Part shown: positions 1-7,506 of the stretch, one piece after another
How positions within the stretch are numbered: the stretch's first letter is position 1
Layout of the letters: every line of letters begins with the position of its first letter
NCBI RefSeq assembly: GCF_021655555.1
Contig: NZ_AP023086.1
Location: 4,370,685-4,434,684 of the forward strand
DNA from: Marinagarivorans cellulosilyticus
Lineage (GTDB): Bacteria > Pseudomonadota > Gammaproteobacteria > Pseudomonadales > Cellvibrionaceae
Reading direction: 5' to 3'
Length of the DNA: 64,000 nucleotides
Notes under the pieces: model-generated
Databases searched by the model: none
What the model saw: the letters and a program-made list of their open reading frames with translations, nothing else
Told to the model about the DNA's origin: nothing
Position numbers and translations under genes: made by a program

Positions 1-1354
1 TATAAACGCGTGCCGTTTCGTCGATTTTATTGGCCTCGCCAATTACGCAGCGGGGCTCTGAGGGTAGGTTGTGCTTAAAGGCCTCGTCCGCTTGAATACG
101 CAGCTCTTTGCGATCGCATAAAAACAACACCCGCTTGGCCCAACCAGTGCGTAATAGTAGCTCGGCCAATGCAATGGCCACCCGGGTTTTGCCGGTACCC
201 GTAGCTTGAATAATTAATGCCTTGCGACGCTGACTTTGAAAGTGCGCAGCAACCGTTTTAATGGCCTCAATTTGATAGGGCCGATCGGCAATGCTTAGCT
301 CTGGATTGTGGCGCTCTAGCTCGGCAGCGCGATAATGGCGCTGGTAAATCAGGTATTCGAGACTGTCTTTGCTGTAAAAACCATAAACGGGGCGGTATGT
401 GTTGTATTGGTGATCATCCCAAATAAAGGTTTCGTAACCGTTTGAATAAAAAATAACGGGGCGCTGATAACCCATACGCTCTAAGGCATCGGCGTAGAGG
501 CGCGCTTGTTCACGGCCGGCCTGTAAATTGGTGGCGCTGGATTTTTTAGCCTCTATAACAGCTAGGGGTTGACCGTTTGTGCCCCAGAGCACGTAATCGA
601 CAAAACCTTTACCCGAGGGATTGTTTGGGAAATCAACCTCGACCTCTTGGCCGACTTCGTCGGTAGTATTAATATCCCACCCGGCTTTTAGTAGCATGGC
701 GTCGATTAACAGTGCCCGTGTTTTGGCTTCGTTCCACTGCAAGCTGCTGGCAACTTGCTGACTTTGCTGCTTGCGCTTTTGTTGATCCGGCCCAGCGGGT
801 GGATCGAGTTTTTCGATATTTTTAGTGCGCTCGCGCTCCAACTGATCCATGACCTGCTGCAATTCTTCTTGTTGCTTTTGCAGCTCTTTTTGATAGATGG
901 ATACAGATTTTTGCAATTGGTTGAGCGTTGCCGTTGGGTCTTTGACATCCTCAAAGGCTGGAATCTGATCTTTTGTTTTGCCGTAATATTTAATGGCCAT
1001 GTACATGGCGAGCTGGTGCGCAGTACCCAGTGCCATTAGCGCATTACGCAGTTCACCTTCGCAACCGTGGGCCGTTTCGTTACCTTGGACGCGCAAAAAG
1101 TTGATTTGATGGATCAGTGACTTGCTAACGCAGTTTTCGAATACGGCGTTTTTAACCAGCTCGTAAAAAGAGGACTGCGGCATGCGCGGTAGGACTTCCT
1201 CTTTATAAATAGCTTTGGTCAGTTCCTCTGCAAAGCTGCGTAAGCGCGTTAATGCACTACCGGGGTCGACATAAAGTACGGCCTCTGAAAGCCCACCCAA
1301 ATTGGCGAGCAGATCATTGTCGGGGCGCAAAAACTCAAAGTTAACTGATTTCAT
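1..1354 (-). CDS. hsdR: Type I restriction enzyme R subunit, C-terminus beyond window
   Basis: About 451 residues are present; the gene continues past the left edge. HsdR is the ATP-driven translocase and nuclease subunit of type I restriction complexes and needs HsdM and HsdS, which are not in the window. The N-terminal ~130 residues resemble the DUF4145 domain that precedes some HsdR proteins. A glutamine-rich coiled coil follows. Next is an HSDR_N-type PD-(D/E)xK nuclease segment with GFVDYVLW and AVIEAKKSS (roughly residues 250-270). A helicase Walker A, ATGTGKTRVA, lies near residue 385. The ATG is preceded by a GGATAG Shine-Dalgarno-like stretch. The gene follows the CARF-bEBP gene by 49 bp on the same strand, with a sigma-54-like promoter in the gap. 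Family assignment is firm; completeness and partner subunits cannot be seen. Confidence 0.9.
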   Translation of the reverse strand, partial: MKSVNFEFLRPDNDLLANLGGLSEAVLYVDPGSALTRLRSFAEELTKAIYKEEVLPRMPQSSFYELVKNAVFENCVSKSLIHQINFLRVQGNETAHGCEGELRNALMALGTAHQLAMYMAIKYYGKTKDQIPAFEDVKDPTATLNQLQKSVSIYQKELQKQQEELQQVMDQLERERTKNIEKLDPPAGPDQQKRKQQSQQVASSLQWNEAKTRALLIDAMLLKAGWDINTTDEVGQEVEVDFPNNPSGKGFVDYVLWGTNGQPLAVIEAKKSSATNLQAGREQARLYADALERMGYQRPVIFYSNGYETFIWDDHQYNTYRPVYGFYSKDSLEYLIYQRHYRAAELERHNPELSIADRPYQIEAIKTVAAHFQSQRRKALIIQATGTGKTRVAIALAELLLRTGWAKRVLFLCDRKELRIQADEAFKHNLPSEPRCVIGEANKIDETARVY

Positions 1355-1383
1355 AAAAATTATTCTATCCATAACAACCTAAT

Positions 1384-1400
1384 AGCGAAGGCTGTGCCAA
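1384..1400 (-). promoter_or_regulatory. Candidate sigma-54 promoter for hsdR
   Basis: On the minus strand the sequence reads TTGGCAC, then AGCC, then TCGCT. GG and GC are separated by exactly 10 bases, the diagnostic sigma-54 -24/-12 spacing. The -24 half is a perfect match; the -12 half has one mismatch (TCGC for TTGC). It lies between the stop of a sigma-54 activator gene and the hsdR start, leaving a leader of about 20 nt. This position makes chance less likely. It is not experimentally supported. Confidence 0.6.
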
Positions 1401-1403
1401 TTC

Positions 1404-2915
1404 TTAAATAAGATTCAACTTCTTCATTTTATTCTCTAGCGTTTGGTAGTTATTCAAGCCTAGCAACTCCGCCGCTTTGCTCTTTTTACCTTGTGCAGCG
1501 TCCAGTGCCAGGGGCACGTAATGCCGTACCACATCATCACAAAGTTCATTTAAATCAATACCTTGAGACACATCCATATCGAGTATTCCCGCCTTGTGCG
1601 GCGTAGTGCTTATCAACGCCCCTCGAATATCTTCATCCGACAAGGTATCACCACTGTGCCATAGGGTGGCGCGCAGTAAAGTCGCTTGTAGCTCTCTTAC
1701 ATTGCCTGGCCAAGGGTGACCTTGAATAAGTTTTCTTGCTTTAACGGAAATTTTCTTATGTTTTTCGCCTTTGCTTTGCGCTTTATCTTTTTTAGCACTG
1801 GCGTTAGTCTCGCTGGCGATTTTACCTAAGATATTGTTAACAAGTAGCAGTAAATCGCCAGAACGCTCACGAAGCGGTGGCAAGTGAAGCACACCAATGG
1901 CCACCCGGTAGAACAGATCTTCGCGAAACCGCCCTGCGGCCACTTCATCCATTAAGGTTTTATTAGTCGCCGCGATAATTCGCACGTCAGTAAATTTTGC
2001 TACCGTTGAGCCAACCTGAGTATAGGTACCCTCTTGCAACACCCTTAACAAGCGAACTTGAGCATCCAGCGGCAACTCGCCGAATTCATCGAGAAACAAC
2101 GTGCCGCCATTGGCATCACCAAAAAAGCCTGAGGCGTCCTTAATTGCACCAGTAAAAGCCCCCTTGGTATAACCAAACAGCGTTGCATCAATAAGATCTT
2201 TCGGAATAGCGCCGCAGTTGAGTACAAGCATCGGTTTGGCGGCACGCGCACTGGCATTGTGAATAGCCTTGGCGAACAGCTCTTTACCGGTACCCGTTTC
2301 GCCGTAAATAAGTACCGGCACATCGCGCTGGGCCAAGATGGCAGCTTTTTGCTTAAGCGTTGCCATTACCGCACTTTGCGAAAGGATATCGTCAAAAGCC
2401 GCGGTATTAGGTGCGAGGCCCGCGAACAGGCCCTCCAGTTTTTGATCCTGGCGTTTTGAAATGGCAGGCAGGAAGTCGGCGGCGATATCGAAAGGGATAT
2501 CTTCGATCTGGACACCCTGCTCTCGAGAGGCTTGCACAAAACGCGCAGCGTACTTGGTTTTACCCACCAGAATGGAGACGGCAGACATAGCCGGCGTGCC
2601 AGACGTTAATTGAATGGTGAACTGAGCGTGCTGGTGTTTTTGACTCAGCTCACTAAGCACGCCATCGAGCGCGTGATAGATATCGCCAAAATGAATCGGG
2701 CTTTTCAGCTTAACTGAGTGAAGCACGATGTTATCGACAACGCCCTCTATTACGCGCAGAAGCGCTTCTGTATCGCGCTTGGGGTAGCCAGATAACAGGT
2801 GGACCTCTTCAAAAAATTCGGCTTGTAAAATACGGTGCAACGGCCCAGGCGAACCGGGGGTGCCGGCACAGTCGCAATCCGCCTTACCCACCCATGAAAC
2901 AAGAATCGAGGACAT
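1404..2915 (-). CDS. CARF-domain sigma-54 transcriptional activator (RtcR-like bEBP)
   Basis: A 503-residue enhancer-binding protein. Residues ~1-155 look like a CARF (Rossmann-like) sensor: a short beta strand ILVSWVG at the start and QLTSGTPAMSAVSILVGK near residue 105, which resembles the CARF nucleotide-binding loop. The AAA+ core has Walker A GETGTGKE, the sigma-54 contact loop GAFTGA and Walker B GGTLFLDEFGE. A Fis-type HTH ends the protein (KSKAAELLGLNNYQTL). In the related RtcR the CARF domain responds to RNA with 2',3'-cyclic phosphate ends; other CARF domains bind cyclic oligoadenylates. The ligand here is unknown. Its location just before hsdR, with a sigma-54 promoter between, suggests control of restriction rather than of rtcBA, which is not nearby. 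Confidence 0.85.
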   Translation of the reverse strand: MSSILVSWVGKADCDCAGTPGSPGPLHRILQAEFFEEVHLLSGYPKRDTEALLRVIEGVVDNIVLHSVKLKSPIHFGDIYHALDGVLSELSQKHQHAQFTIQLTSGTPAMSAVSILVGKTKYAARFVQASREQGVQIEDIPFDIAADFLPAISKRQDQKLEGLFAGLAPNTAAFDDILSQSAVMATLKQKAAILAQRDVPVLIYGETGTGKELFAKAIHNASARAAKPMLVLNCGAIPKDLIDATLFGYTKGAFTGAIKDASGFFGDANGGTLFLDEFGELPLDAQVRLLRVLQEGTYTQVGSTVAKFTDVRIIAATNKTLMDEVAAGRFREDLFYRVAIGVLHLPPLRERSGDLLLLVNNILGKIASETNASAKKDKAQSKGEKHKKISVKARKLIQGHPWPGNVRELQATLLRATLWHSGDTLSDEDIRGALISTTPHKAGILDMDVSQGIDLNELCDDVVRHYVPLALDAAQGKKSKAAELLGLNNYQTLENKMKKLNLI

Positions 2916-3291
2916 AAAATTATTTGCTTATCGGTAATTATTTTTATGAAGTATACCCAACGACAAGCTACTGACTAGCCCTATTTGGCCCCCAGAAACA
3001 CCAAGGGCAACCTAGTGGCGCATAAATAGGGACGCACAAACAAACACGCTAGCGCTTCGCCTGCCCCATACAAAATGACGCATGCATTCAGAGCCGTGAA
3101 TCTGCATACATCATGGTAATGCTTCGCGCAGCGAAACTATTTTTCGCTGGGAGCAGGAAACAAAACCGAAGTATGGTCGCGCGGCAACTCAAGCCATTCA
3201 ACCAGTCATCAGAATCAATAAAACATTGCGCACAGCCGGCAGAAAATAGGCTTAAAATAGCAACGCTACTTTCGCCAGGACACCCCACCCC
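2916..3291. other. Intergenic region between divergent CARF-bEBP and HAD genes
   Basis: No credible gene is seen in these ~375 bases. The stretch holds the possible promoter at 2950-2977. Around 3085-3100 there is a short ATTCA-N6-TGAAT inverted repeat that could bind a regulator, but it is too short to claim. Confidence 0.5.
2950..2977 (-). promoter_or_regulatory. Possible sigma-70 promoter of the CARF-bEBP gene
   Basis: Minus-strand TAGTCA and TATACT hexamers are separated by 16 bases, ending about 35 nt before the ATG. The -10 is good and the -35 only fair. Low-level constitutive expression of the activator would fit. Confidence 0.35.
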
Positions 3292-3939
3292 ATGAACACC
3301 CCACCTTTAACGATAAAACCTAAATTGATGGTTTTTGACCTGTTTGGAACGCTAATTTGTCCAGGCATTTATCGCCACCCTTTTCGTAAACTCCTTATAT
3401 GGGCTCGCAATAACGGTCGCCGGCCAACATCGTCGGACGCTCGCACGATAATGACTACGCCGGGATCTATTGACGACATCGCTAGCGCACTGGGCATCAC
3501 AGTCCCCCAGTCACTTATTGAGGAAATAAGTAACGATATCGTCAAAGAGGTTGAATGCACATCTCTTTACAATGATGTTGAGAGCACACTCGAAAATATT
3601 AAAGCACTCGGAATTGACCTGGCTCTTTGCTCAAATTTGGCCACTCCCTATAGCGCCGTAATCGATCGTCATTTAGCCAATTTTAGTTTTGATCTTTCTT
3701 TGAGCTGCGAGGTGGGCGCCGTTAAGCCGGAATTTAAGATTTATGATCACGTTATTAGCTTAACATCAGCTTCACGCGATGAGGTTTTGTTTGTTGGCGA
3801 TACCGTAGATGCAGACTATACGGGACCCATCGAATTTGGATTTTCGGCTTTGCATTTAAACCGTACCTCACCAACTGCAGGTGGTAGTATCAAAAACTTA
3901 ACGGAAATTTCTTATTTAATTAATAAAACTTGTGAGTAG
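3292..3939 (+). CDS. HAD-superfamily hydrolase
   Basis: A 215-residue haloacid-dehalogenase-fold protein, probably a small-molecule phosphatase. The four HAD motifs are visible: the nucleophile motif VFDLFGTL (residues ~14-21), CSN (motif II, ~113), VKPE (motif III lysine, ~139) and FVGDTVDAD (motif IV, ~160). The second acid of motif I is replaced by Phe, as in dehalogenase- and phosphoglycolate-phosphatase-like subgroups. A helical cap lies between motifs I and II. The gene stands alone, transcribed away from the restriction genes inside the putative island. Substrate unknown. Confidence 0.75.
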   Translation: MNTPPLTIKPKLMVFDLFGTLICPGIYRHPFRKLLIWARNNGRRPTSSDARTIMTTPGSIDDIASALGITVPQSLIEEISNDIVKEVECTSLYNDVESTLENIKALGIDLALCSNLATPYSAVIDRHLANFSFDLSLSCEVGAVKPEFKIYDHVISLTSASRDEVLFVGDTVDADYTGPIEFGFSALHLNRTSPTAGGSIKNLTEISYLINKTCE

Positions 3940-4030
3940 ATGTACGATAAAAAAGCCTTTAAATAAACATCAAAATTAAAAAGCGCTCCTTTTTTATAGC
4001 GCACCTTAATATGGAAGCCGTCACTCAGCA

Positions 4031-4501
4031 CTACAACATTAGGCTAGCGCAGGCTTTGAACAACGCAGTTTTTTGAGAGAGCCGACTCTTGAGCAGCGCC
4101 AGAACACCATCATCGAATCCTGAATCCGGCTCACAAGGGAACAACACTCCATCCCAAAACCCCTCGTACAGATCCGGCTGATCATCTAGCGCCATAAAAG
4201 GTGTTTCGCCCTTCTCGGCATATACTTTAGCCATGTAAGCGATCACCCCACCACCTCGAGCATTCTCATCATCCAGTACCGGCATAACCTCAACCATATT
4301 AGCAGGCAACTTGAGCTTTTTAGCGATTGAGGCGCGATCCATCACCAGGCGCCAGCTAGAGGTAACAACGATTTTGAGGTTACCGTCAGTTAAAGCAACG
4401 ACTTGGTAAAGGCTGCCTAAAAGGTGATTGGACAAAACATAATTATTGGGCTTAGAATCGGGCCGCAGCACGCCATCAATATCAAGAAATAGGTAAAGCA
4501 T
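4031..4501 (-). CDS. HAD protein of the SAK (RNA-repair-associated) type
   Basis: 156 residues from the ATG at 4501. A longer reading begins at a TTG, but the ATG puts the catalytic motif at its usual place and has GAGAA upstream. Motifs: FLDIDGVLRP (nucleophile), TSSWR and FMALDDQPD. The SSWR and LDD pattern is that of the HAD_SAK_2 family, named from 'Swiss army knife' RNA-repair proteins in which such domains are predicted end-processing phosphatases. It is a stand-alone domain here. The CARF-bEBP of the same island resembles the RNA-repair regulator RtcR, so a link to nucleic acid end repair is conceivable but is inference. A general phosphatase is the alternative. Confidence 0.7.
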   Translation of the reverse strand: MLYLFLDIDGVLRPDSKPNNYVLSNHLLGSLYQVVALTDGNLKIVVTSSWRLVMDRASIAKKLKLPANMVEVMPVLDDENARGGGVIAYMAKVYAEKGETPFMALDDQPDLYEGFWDGVLFPCEPDSGFDDGVLALLKSRLSQKTALFKACASLML

Positions 4502-4594
4502 AAGATTTTCTCGCAGCAATAAACGAAATTTAGCGCATTCACTAAGGACCGCTCGTAGCGATTGCTAGAGCGCGCCTTAATAAAAATAGACGCC

Positions 4595-4750
4595 TTAAAG
4601 GGAGTAATCTAGAAACGCTCGCCAGATAAAAGCCATTACGAACCAAACCGAAACCCAGCCAATACACCGAAGCAGTTTTCGCCACTTAGGTAAAGGCGCG
4701 TGAAAATATTCTTGACCATTCAGCTCTTCAAAATCGTATTGCTGACTCAT
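4595..4750 (-). CDS. Small single-span membrane protein
   Basis: A 51-residue gene. The start is preceded by GAGG at good spacing. The N-terminal ~25 residues are polar (MSQQYDFEELNGQEYF). A tryptophan-rich hydrophobic segment, CIGWVSVWFVMAFIW, spans residues ~29-43, with a basic KWRKLLR on its N-terminal side. It lies 48 bp downstream of another small membrane protein gene on the same strand, probably co-transcribed. No family recognised. Very short, but the ribosome site and membrane pattern support it. Confidence 0.6.
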   Translation of the reverse strand: MSQQYDFEELNGQEYFHAPLPKWRKLLRCIGWVSVWFVMAFIWRAFLDYSL

Positions 4751-4798
4751 ACTCACCTCACATCGATTGGTAAAATCACCTTTAACTAATGGGTACCT

Positions 4799-5053
4799 CT
4801 AACGCTGGTTCAATGCCCGCGACCAAAAATGTACCTCCCCGGTCGACCACGCTATACGGAGCATAAATAGCATCAGGGGAATGAAAGGGGTAGAAAAAAT
4901 TGCCTCTAGCATAACGTCACCCGCTCTAAGGTCGTAACCTAATTCGATGATTGAATACCAACCTAAATAACGCCCTAGCTCAAGTAACGCTTCGCCGCAC
5001 TGAACCTGAAACCAAGGTACCCCAAAGAAAATAATTGCCACAAGAATAACCAT
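4799..5053 (-). CDS. Small membrane protein, unknown
   Basis: 84 residues with two hydrophobic segments: MVILVAIIFFGVPWF at the N-terminus, and FIPLMLFMLRIAW near residues 57-69. About 40 less hydrophobic residues lie between. It is the first gene of a two-gene minus-strand unit with the 51-residue protein downstream. No domain recognised. Pairs of tiny membrane proteins in islands can be toxins, immunity or phage-exclusion factors, but nothing in the sequence decides this. Confidence 0.55.
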   Translation of the reverse strand: MVILVAIIFFGVPWFQVQCGEALLELGRYLGWYSIIELGYDLRAGDVMLEAIFSTPFIPLMLFMLRIAWSTGEVHFWSRALNQR

Positions 5054-5409
5054 AACTTTTTTTACCCTTTGATAACTTTCATTACCTATCTTAAAGAAAA
5101 CGAAAATTAAATAAAGAATTTCCTTAGGCTATTTATTCCTAATAAATTTAAATCTGCAAACATTCTGATCATCATTTAAGTTACACACCAGTTATTTAGT
5201 CGCCACGAAATAAAAAATCTGAAAAATAAACCCATTAAGGGTATGCGCATTAAAAAAGTGCTAAATAATCATAAAAACTGTTGCGTCGTTCGTTTTTTGC
5301 ACGATACAATTTAACCATAGCGTACAAATCAAACCATAAAAATAATAATGATGATTACGTTTTTACCGACCAATAGCGGCCAGCTTTTACCTTTGCGGGA
5401 GCCGCTAAA
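5054..5409. other. AT-rich intergenic region before excisionase-like gene
   Basis: About 355 bases, clearly richer in A and T than the flanks, with no supported gene. It probably holds divergent promoters for the small membrane protein pair and the excisionase-integrase pair. AT-richness is typical of regulatory DNA in integrated elements. Confidence 0.5.
5281..5310 (+). promoter_or_regulatory. Possible promoter of the excisionase-integrase pair
   Basis: TTGCGT and TACAAT are separated by 18 bases, upstream of the small gene at 5410. Both hexamers match the sigma-70 consensus moderately. The leader would be about 90 nt. Confidence 0.35.
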
Positions 5410-5640
5410 ATGAAACTACTAAAGCATACCGTGCTAAATGCACGTTATTTTGCAACAGGAAGCCGTCCCGCCAAGAAAGCATGGCGAGACGCCGTAGAAC
5501 GCAGCGCAATCAATGGATTGATACTGGACGGAATTGTTTATATTGATGAGGATGAATTTTTATCTCGACAAGATTTAGATAAAAATTTAGCCGAAAAAGA
5601 AGTAACACCTAATTTTGAATTTATTGATCTTCTCGCATAA
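5410..5640 (+). CDS. Small excisionase-like DNA-binding protein
   Basis: 76 residues, with GGGAG upstream of the ATG. Part of the sequence (ARYFATGSRPAKKAWRDAVE, then LILDGIVYIDEDEF) resembles winged-helix excisionase or AlpA-like proteins: a helix, then a beta hairpin ending in 'G..YIDEDEFL'. It lies 26 bp upstream of the integrase on the same strand, the usual place for a recombination directionality factor. The acidic C-terminal third is not conserved in any family I recognise. Function is inferred from context. Confidence 0.55.
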   Translation: MKLLKHTVLNARYFATGSRPAKKAWRDAVERSAINGLILDGIVYIDEDEFLSRQDLDKNLAEKEVTPNFEFIDLLA

Positions 5641-5644
5641 AAAA

Positions 5645-5660
5645 TGTTTCACGTGAGAAG
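5645..5660 (+). promoter_or_regulatory. parS-like sequence before integrase
   Basis: TGTTTCACGTGAGAAG matches 13 of 16 bases of the chromosomal parS consensus; the first 12 are exact and the last four are poor. It sits in the 26-bp gap between excisionase-like gene and integrase, overlapping the integrase ribosome site. It could be chance, or a decoy or regulatory ParB half-site. Confidence 0.25.
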
Positions 5661-5666
5661 AGTATT

Positions 5667-6860
5667 ATGGCCAGACCTAGAAAACCTCGGTTTTTCGAGG
5701 GTGTTCAGCTTGCTGATAACCTATATCGTGATAACAAACGACGACAAGGTTATTGGTGTTACCTATTACCCAACGGCAAGAAAAAAATATTTCAGTGCGA
5801 CTCTGTTAATCTGGCGAATGAATATGCTAGCAACGCAAATAGTCGACGCGAAACCTATCGGCCCAAGAAAAACCTCCAAGCACTCACACCGCTCGGCCAC
5901 AAAGCCGCCGATTTCATCGCGTACCGAGAACAAATAGATCCTGACCTGAAGCTCATTCGGAGTTGGGAAAATCGCTGCTACGCATTGCACAAATTTGCCA
6001 GAGGCTTTAGCAAGCCTCCCAGAGACCTTACCCGCGGAGAAATCCAGCAGTGGTGGGATACACTCAGCCATTTCGAGCAGAAATTACGGCACGCCGAGTT
6101 TAGGAAGTTTTTTAACTTTTTAATGGGTAATAACTTAACGCCCAAATTGGCTTACAACCCATTTACAACCTCTGACGAGCGCCCACGCTTATATGCCAAA
6201 TCTCGACCAAAACGTAAACGCGCGCGGCTCGACATTAAAGGGTTTTGGGCAATCTATACCGCCGCTGGCGAACTTGGCTACGAAGGGCTTCAGGTTGCCA
6301 TGGGCCTTTCGCTTGTCACTTTTATGCGAGAGCAAGATATTCTGTCGTTGCGCTTTGATGAACATTGTAACGACGGGTTTCTGCAACGCACCATAAGCAA
6401 ATCGGAAGCTCAAAGAGGCTTCGCACGCGCATCGAGACTTCAATGGCATATTGAAACGCACGTGTTGCTAAAGCCGCTATTGGAAAAGGCCAAAACGTCT
6501 GCGCTGCGCAATGGCAACTGCCCTTATCTGGTGAGCCATATGCCGAAGAAAATTTATAAAAGCCGTAACAAAAAGCATCACGCTCAACTCACAAAAGAGC
6601 GATTAGGCGAGCAATTTAGGGATGCGAGAAGCGCTGCAGGGCTATGGTCAACTCACCCGAATCCACCTACATTCCATGAGATTCGTTCGCTTAGCGACGC
6701 CATGGCCAGCAAAGCGGGTATTGACATTTCAACCATTCAACACGCCATGGCGCACGGCAACTCGGCAATGACAGCACTGTATCAGGCTAATCACGACCTA
6801 CCTTATGAGGAGGTTGCGGTGGTGTTCACACCTGAGATGCTAGATGGAAGATTCAGCTGA
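5667..6860 (+). CDS. Tyrosine-family site-specific integrase
   Basis: 397 residues. The MARPRKPR N-terminus resembles the arm-binding start of lambdoid integrases. A core-binding SAM-like domain covers ~75-165. The catalytic domain follows: Arg in FMREQDILSL (~218), HEIRSL (HxxR box, ~345), then a His in AMAHGNSAMTALYQ and the nucleophilic Tyr in the same segment (~373). GAGAAGAG precedes the ATG. The gene runs toward the 3' end of tRNA-Pro(GGG), 570 bp downstream, a classic arrangement for elements inserted in a tRNA 3' end. It marks the right part of the putative restriction island. All catalytic residues appear present, so it may be active. Confidence 0.88.
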   Translation: MARPRKPRFFEGVQLADNLYRDNKRRQGYWCYLLPNGKKKIFQCDSVNLANEYASNANSRRETYRPKKNLQALTPLGHKAADFIAYREQIDPDLKLIRSWENRCYALHKFARGFSKPPRDLTRGEIQQWWDTLSHFEQKLRHAEFRKFFNFLMGNNLTPKLAYNPFTTSDERPRLYAKSRPKRKRARLDIKGFWAIYTAAGELGYEGLQVAMGLSLVTFMREQDILSLRFDEHCNDGFLQRTISKSEAQRGFARASRLQWHIETHVLLKPLLEKAKTSALRNGNCPYLVSHMPKKIYKSRNKKHHAQLTKERLGEQFRDARSAAGLWSTHPNPPTFHEIRSLSDAMASKAGIDISTIQHAMAHGNSAMTALYQANHDLPYEEVAVVFTPEMLDGRFS

Positions 6861-6920
6861 ATCCGATCCGCTGGCAAGCTACGAGCCTGCCAGCATTAAG
6901 AGACACCCGATACACTACTT

Positions 6921-7079
6921 AGGGGCGGGCACTAAATAACTTGCCATTTTTGACTTCCTGGGTGCACGCTTGCCTTCGTTGGAAATATTTGCAATAGCCA
7001 GCTATTACGCCATATTTTCACCTTGCCAAGCAAGTACCCACAAACCCAAATTCCAGCAACTTATTCCGTGCCCGCCCCT
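6921..7079. repeat. 159-bp imperfect palindrome, REP/MITE-like
   Basis: The ends are a perfect 12-bp inverted repeat, AGGGGCGGGCAC and its complement. The arms of about 79 bases pair at roughly two thirds of positions by eye, including TAA and TTGC blocks just inside the ends. The centre is AATAGC-CA-GCTATT, a tight hairpin tip. There is no coding potential and no clear target duplication. Transcribed, it would fold into one long hairpin. This is the form of a REP/BIME unit or a non-autonomous palindromic element. Confidence 0.7.
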
Positions 7080-7319
7080 TAACAACATGTAGAGACCTCC
7101 AAACCCTTCCATCTTAAACACGACTTCCGTGTCTGCTACAGGAGAGTCGCGAAGTTGATTGTCCGACGATAATGCGCCAGCATTGAAACTCGCCAGTTTC
7201 CGGCAAGGTTCACAACAAAATACCCTCGCCCAAACTCTACTCTAGTAGCAACGCAGACTTTGAGTCGGTGCTTCATCTCAGCTGGAACTTAATCGGTAGA
7301 GAGATTTTTCTCCGGACAC

Positions 7320-7349
7320 AAAAAAGGCCCGCCGAAGCGAGCCTTTTTT
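7320..7349 (-). terminator. Rho-independent terminator, probably for tRNA-Pro
   Basis: AAAAAAGGC ... GCCTTTTTT inverted repeat with an inner CGC/GCG pairing around a CGAA loop. It is symmetrical, so it can act in both directions. It sits about 80 bp beyond the 3' end of the leftward-transcribed tRNA-Pro. Confidence 0.75.
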
Positions 7350-7429
7350 GAACGTGACTGGAGTTTTTCCCCACTTGCGGAAATAGTTTTTCCCCAGTTA
7401 GTGATCACCAACCGTGAACACTAAGTGTT

Positions 7430-7506
7430 TGGTCGGGACAGCAGGATTTGAACCTACGACCCCCACACCCCCAGTGTGGTGCGCTACCAGACTGCGCTAT
7501 GCCCCG
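7430..7506 (-). tRNA. tRNA-Pro, anticodon GGG
   Basis: A 77-nt cloverleaf with encoded CCA. Acceptor CGGGGCA pairs with TGTCCCG (one G-U). The anticodon stem CCACA/TGTGG encloses loop CTGGGGG, giving anticodon GGG. The T arm contains GGTTCAAATCC. The gene abuts the flagellar genes on one side and the integrase-bearing island on the other, so its 3' end is the likely attB. Confidence 0.95.

Larger units (their letters stand above)
6861..7429. other. Intergenic region between integrase and tRNA-Pro
   Basis: No gene seen. The stretch contains the long imperfect palindrome at 6921-7079, the terminator for the tRNA at 7320-7349, two copies of AGTTTTTCCCCA at 7362 and 7385, and a short AACACT-A-AGTGTT palindrome near 7417. 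The right attachment site of the island would be expected at or next to the tRNA 3' end, but no second copy of the tRNA end was found to the left in this window. Confidence 0.6.

Noticed and set aside
2045..2459. Open frames inside the CARF-bEBP gene on both strands
   Set aside because: Shadows of the conserved AAA+ coding frame.
7362..7396. Two AGTTTTTCCCCA copies as attachment repeats
   Set aside because: They are only 23 bases apart, so they cannot bound the island; probably a local duplication.
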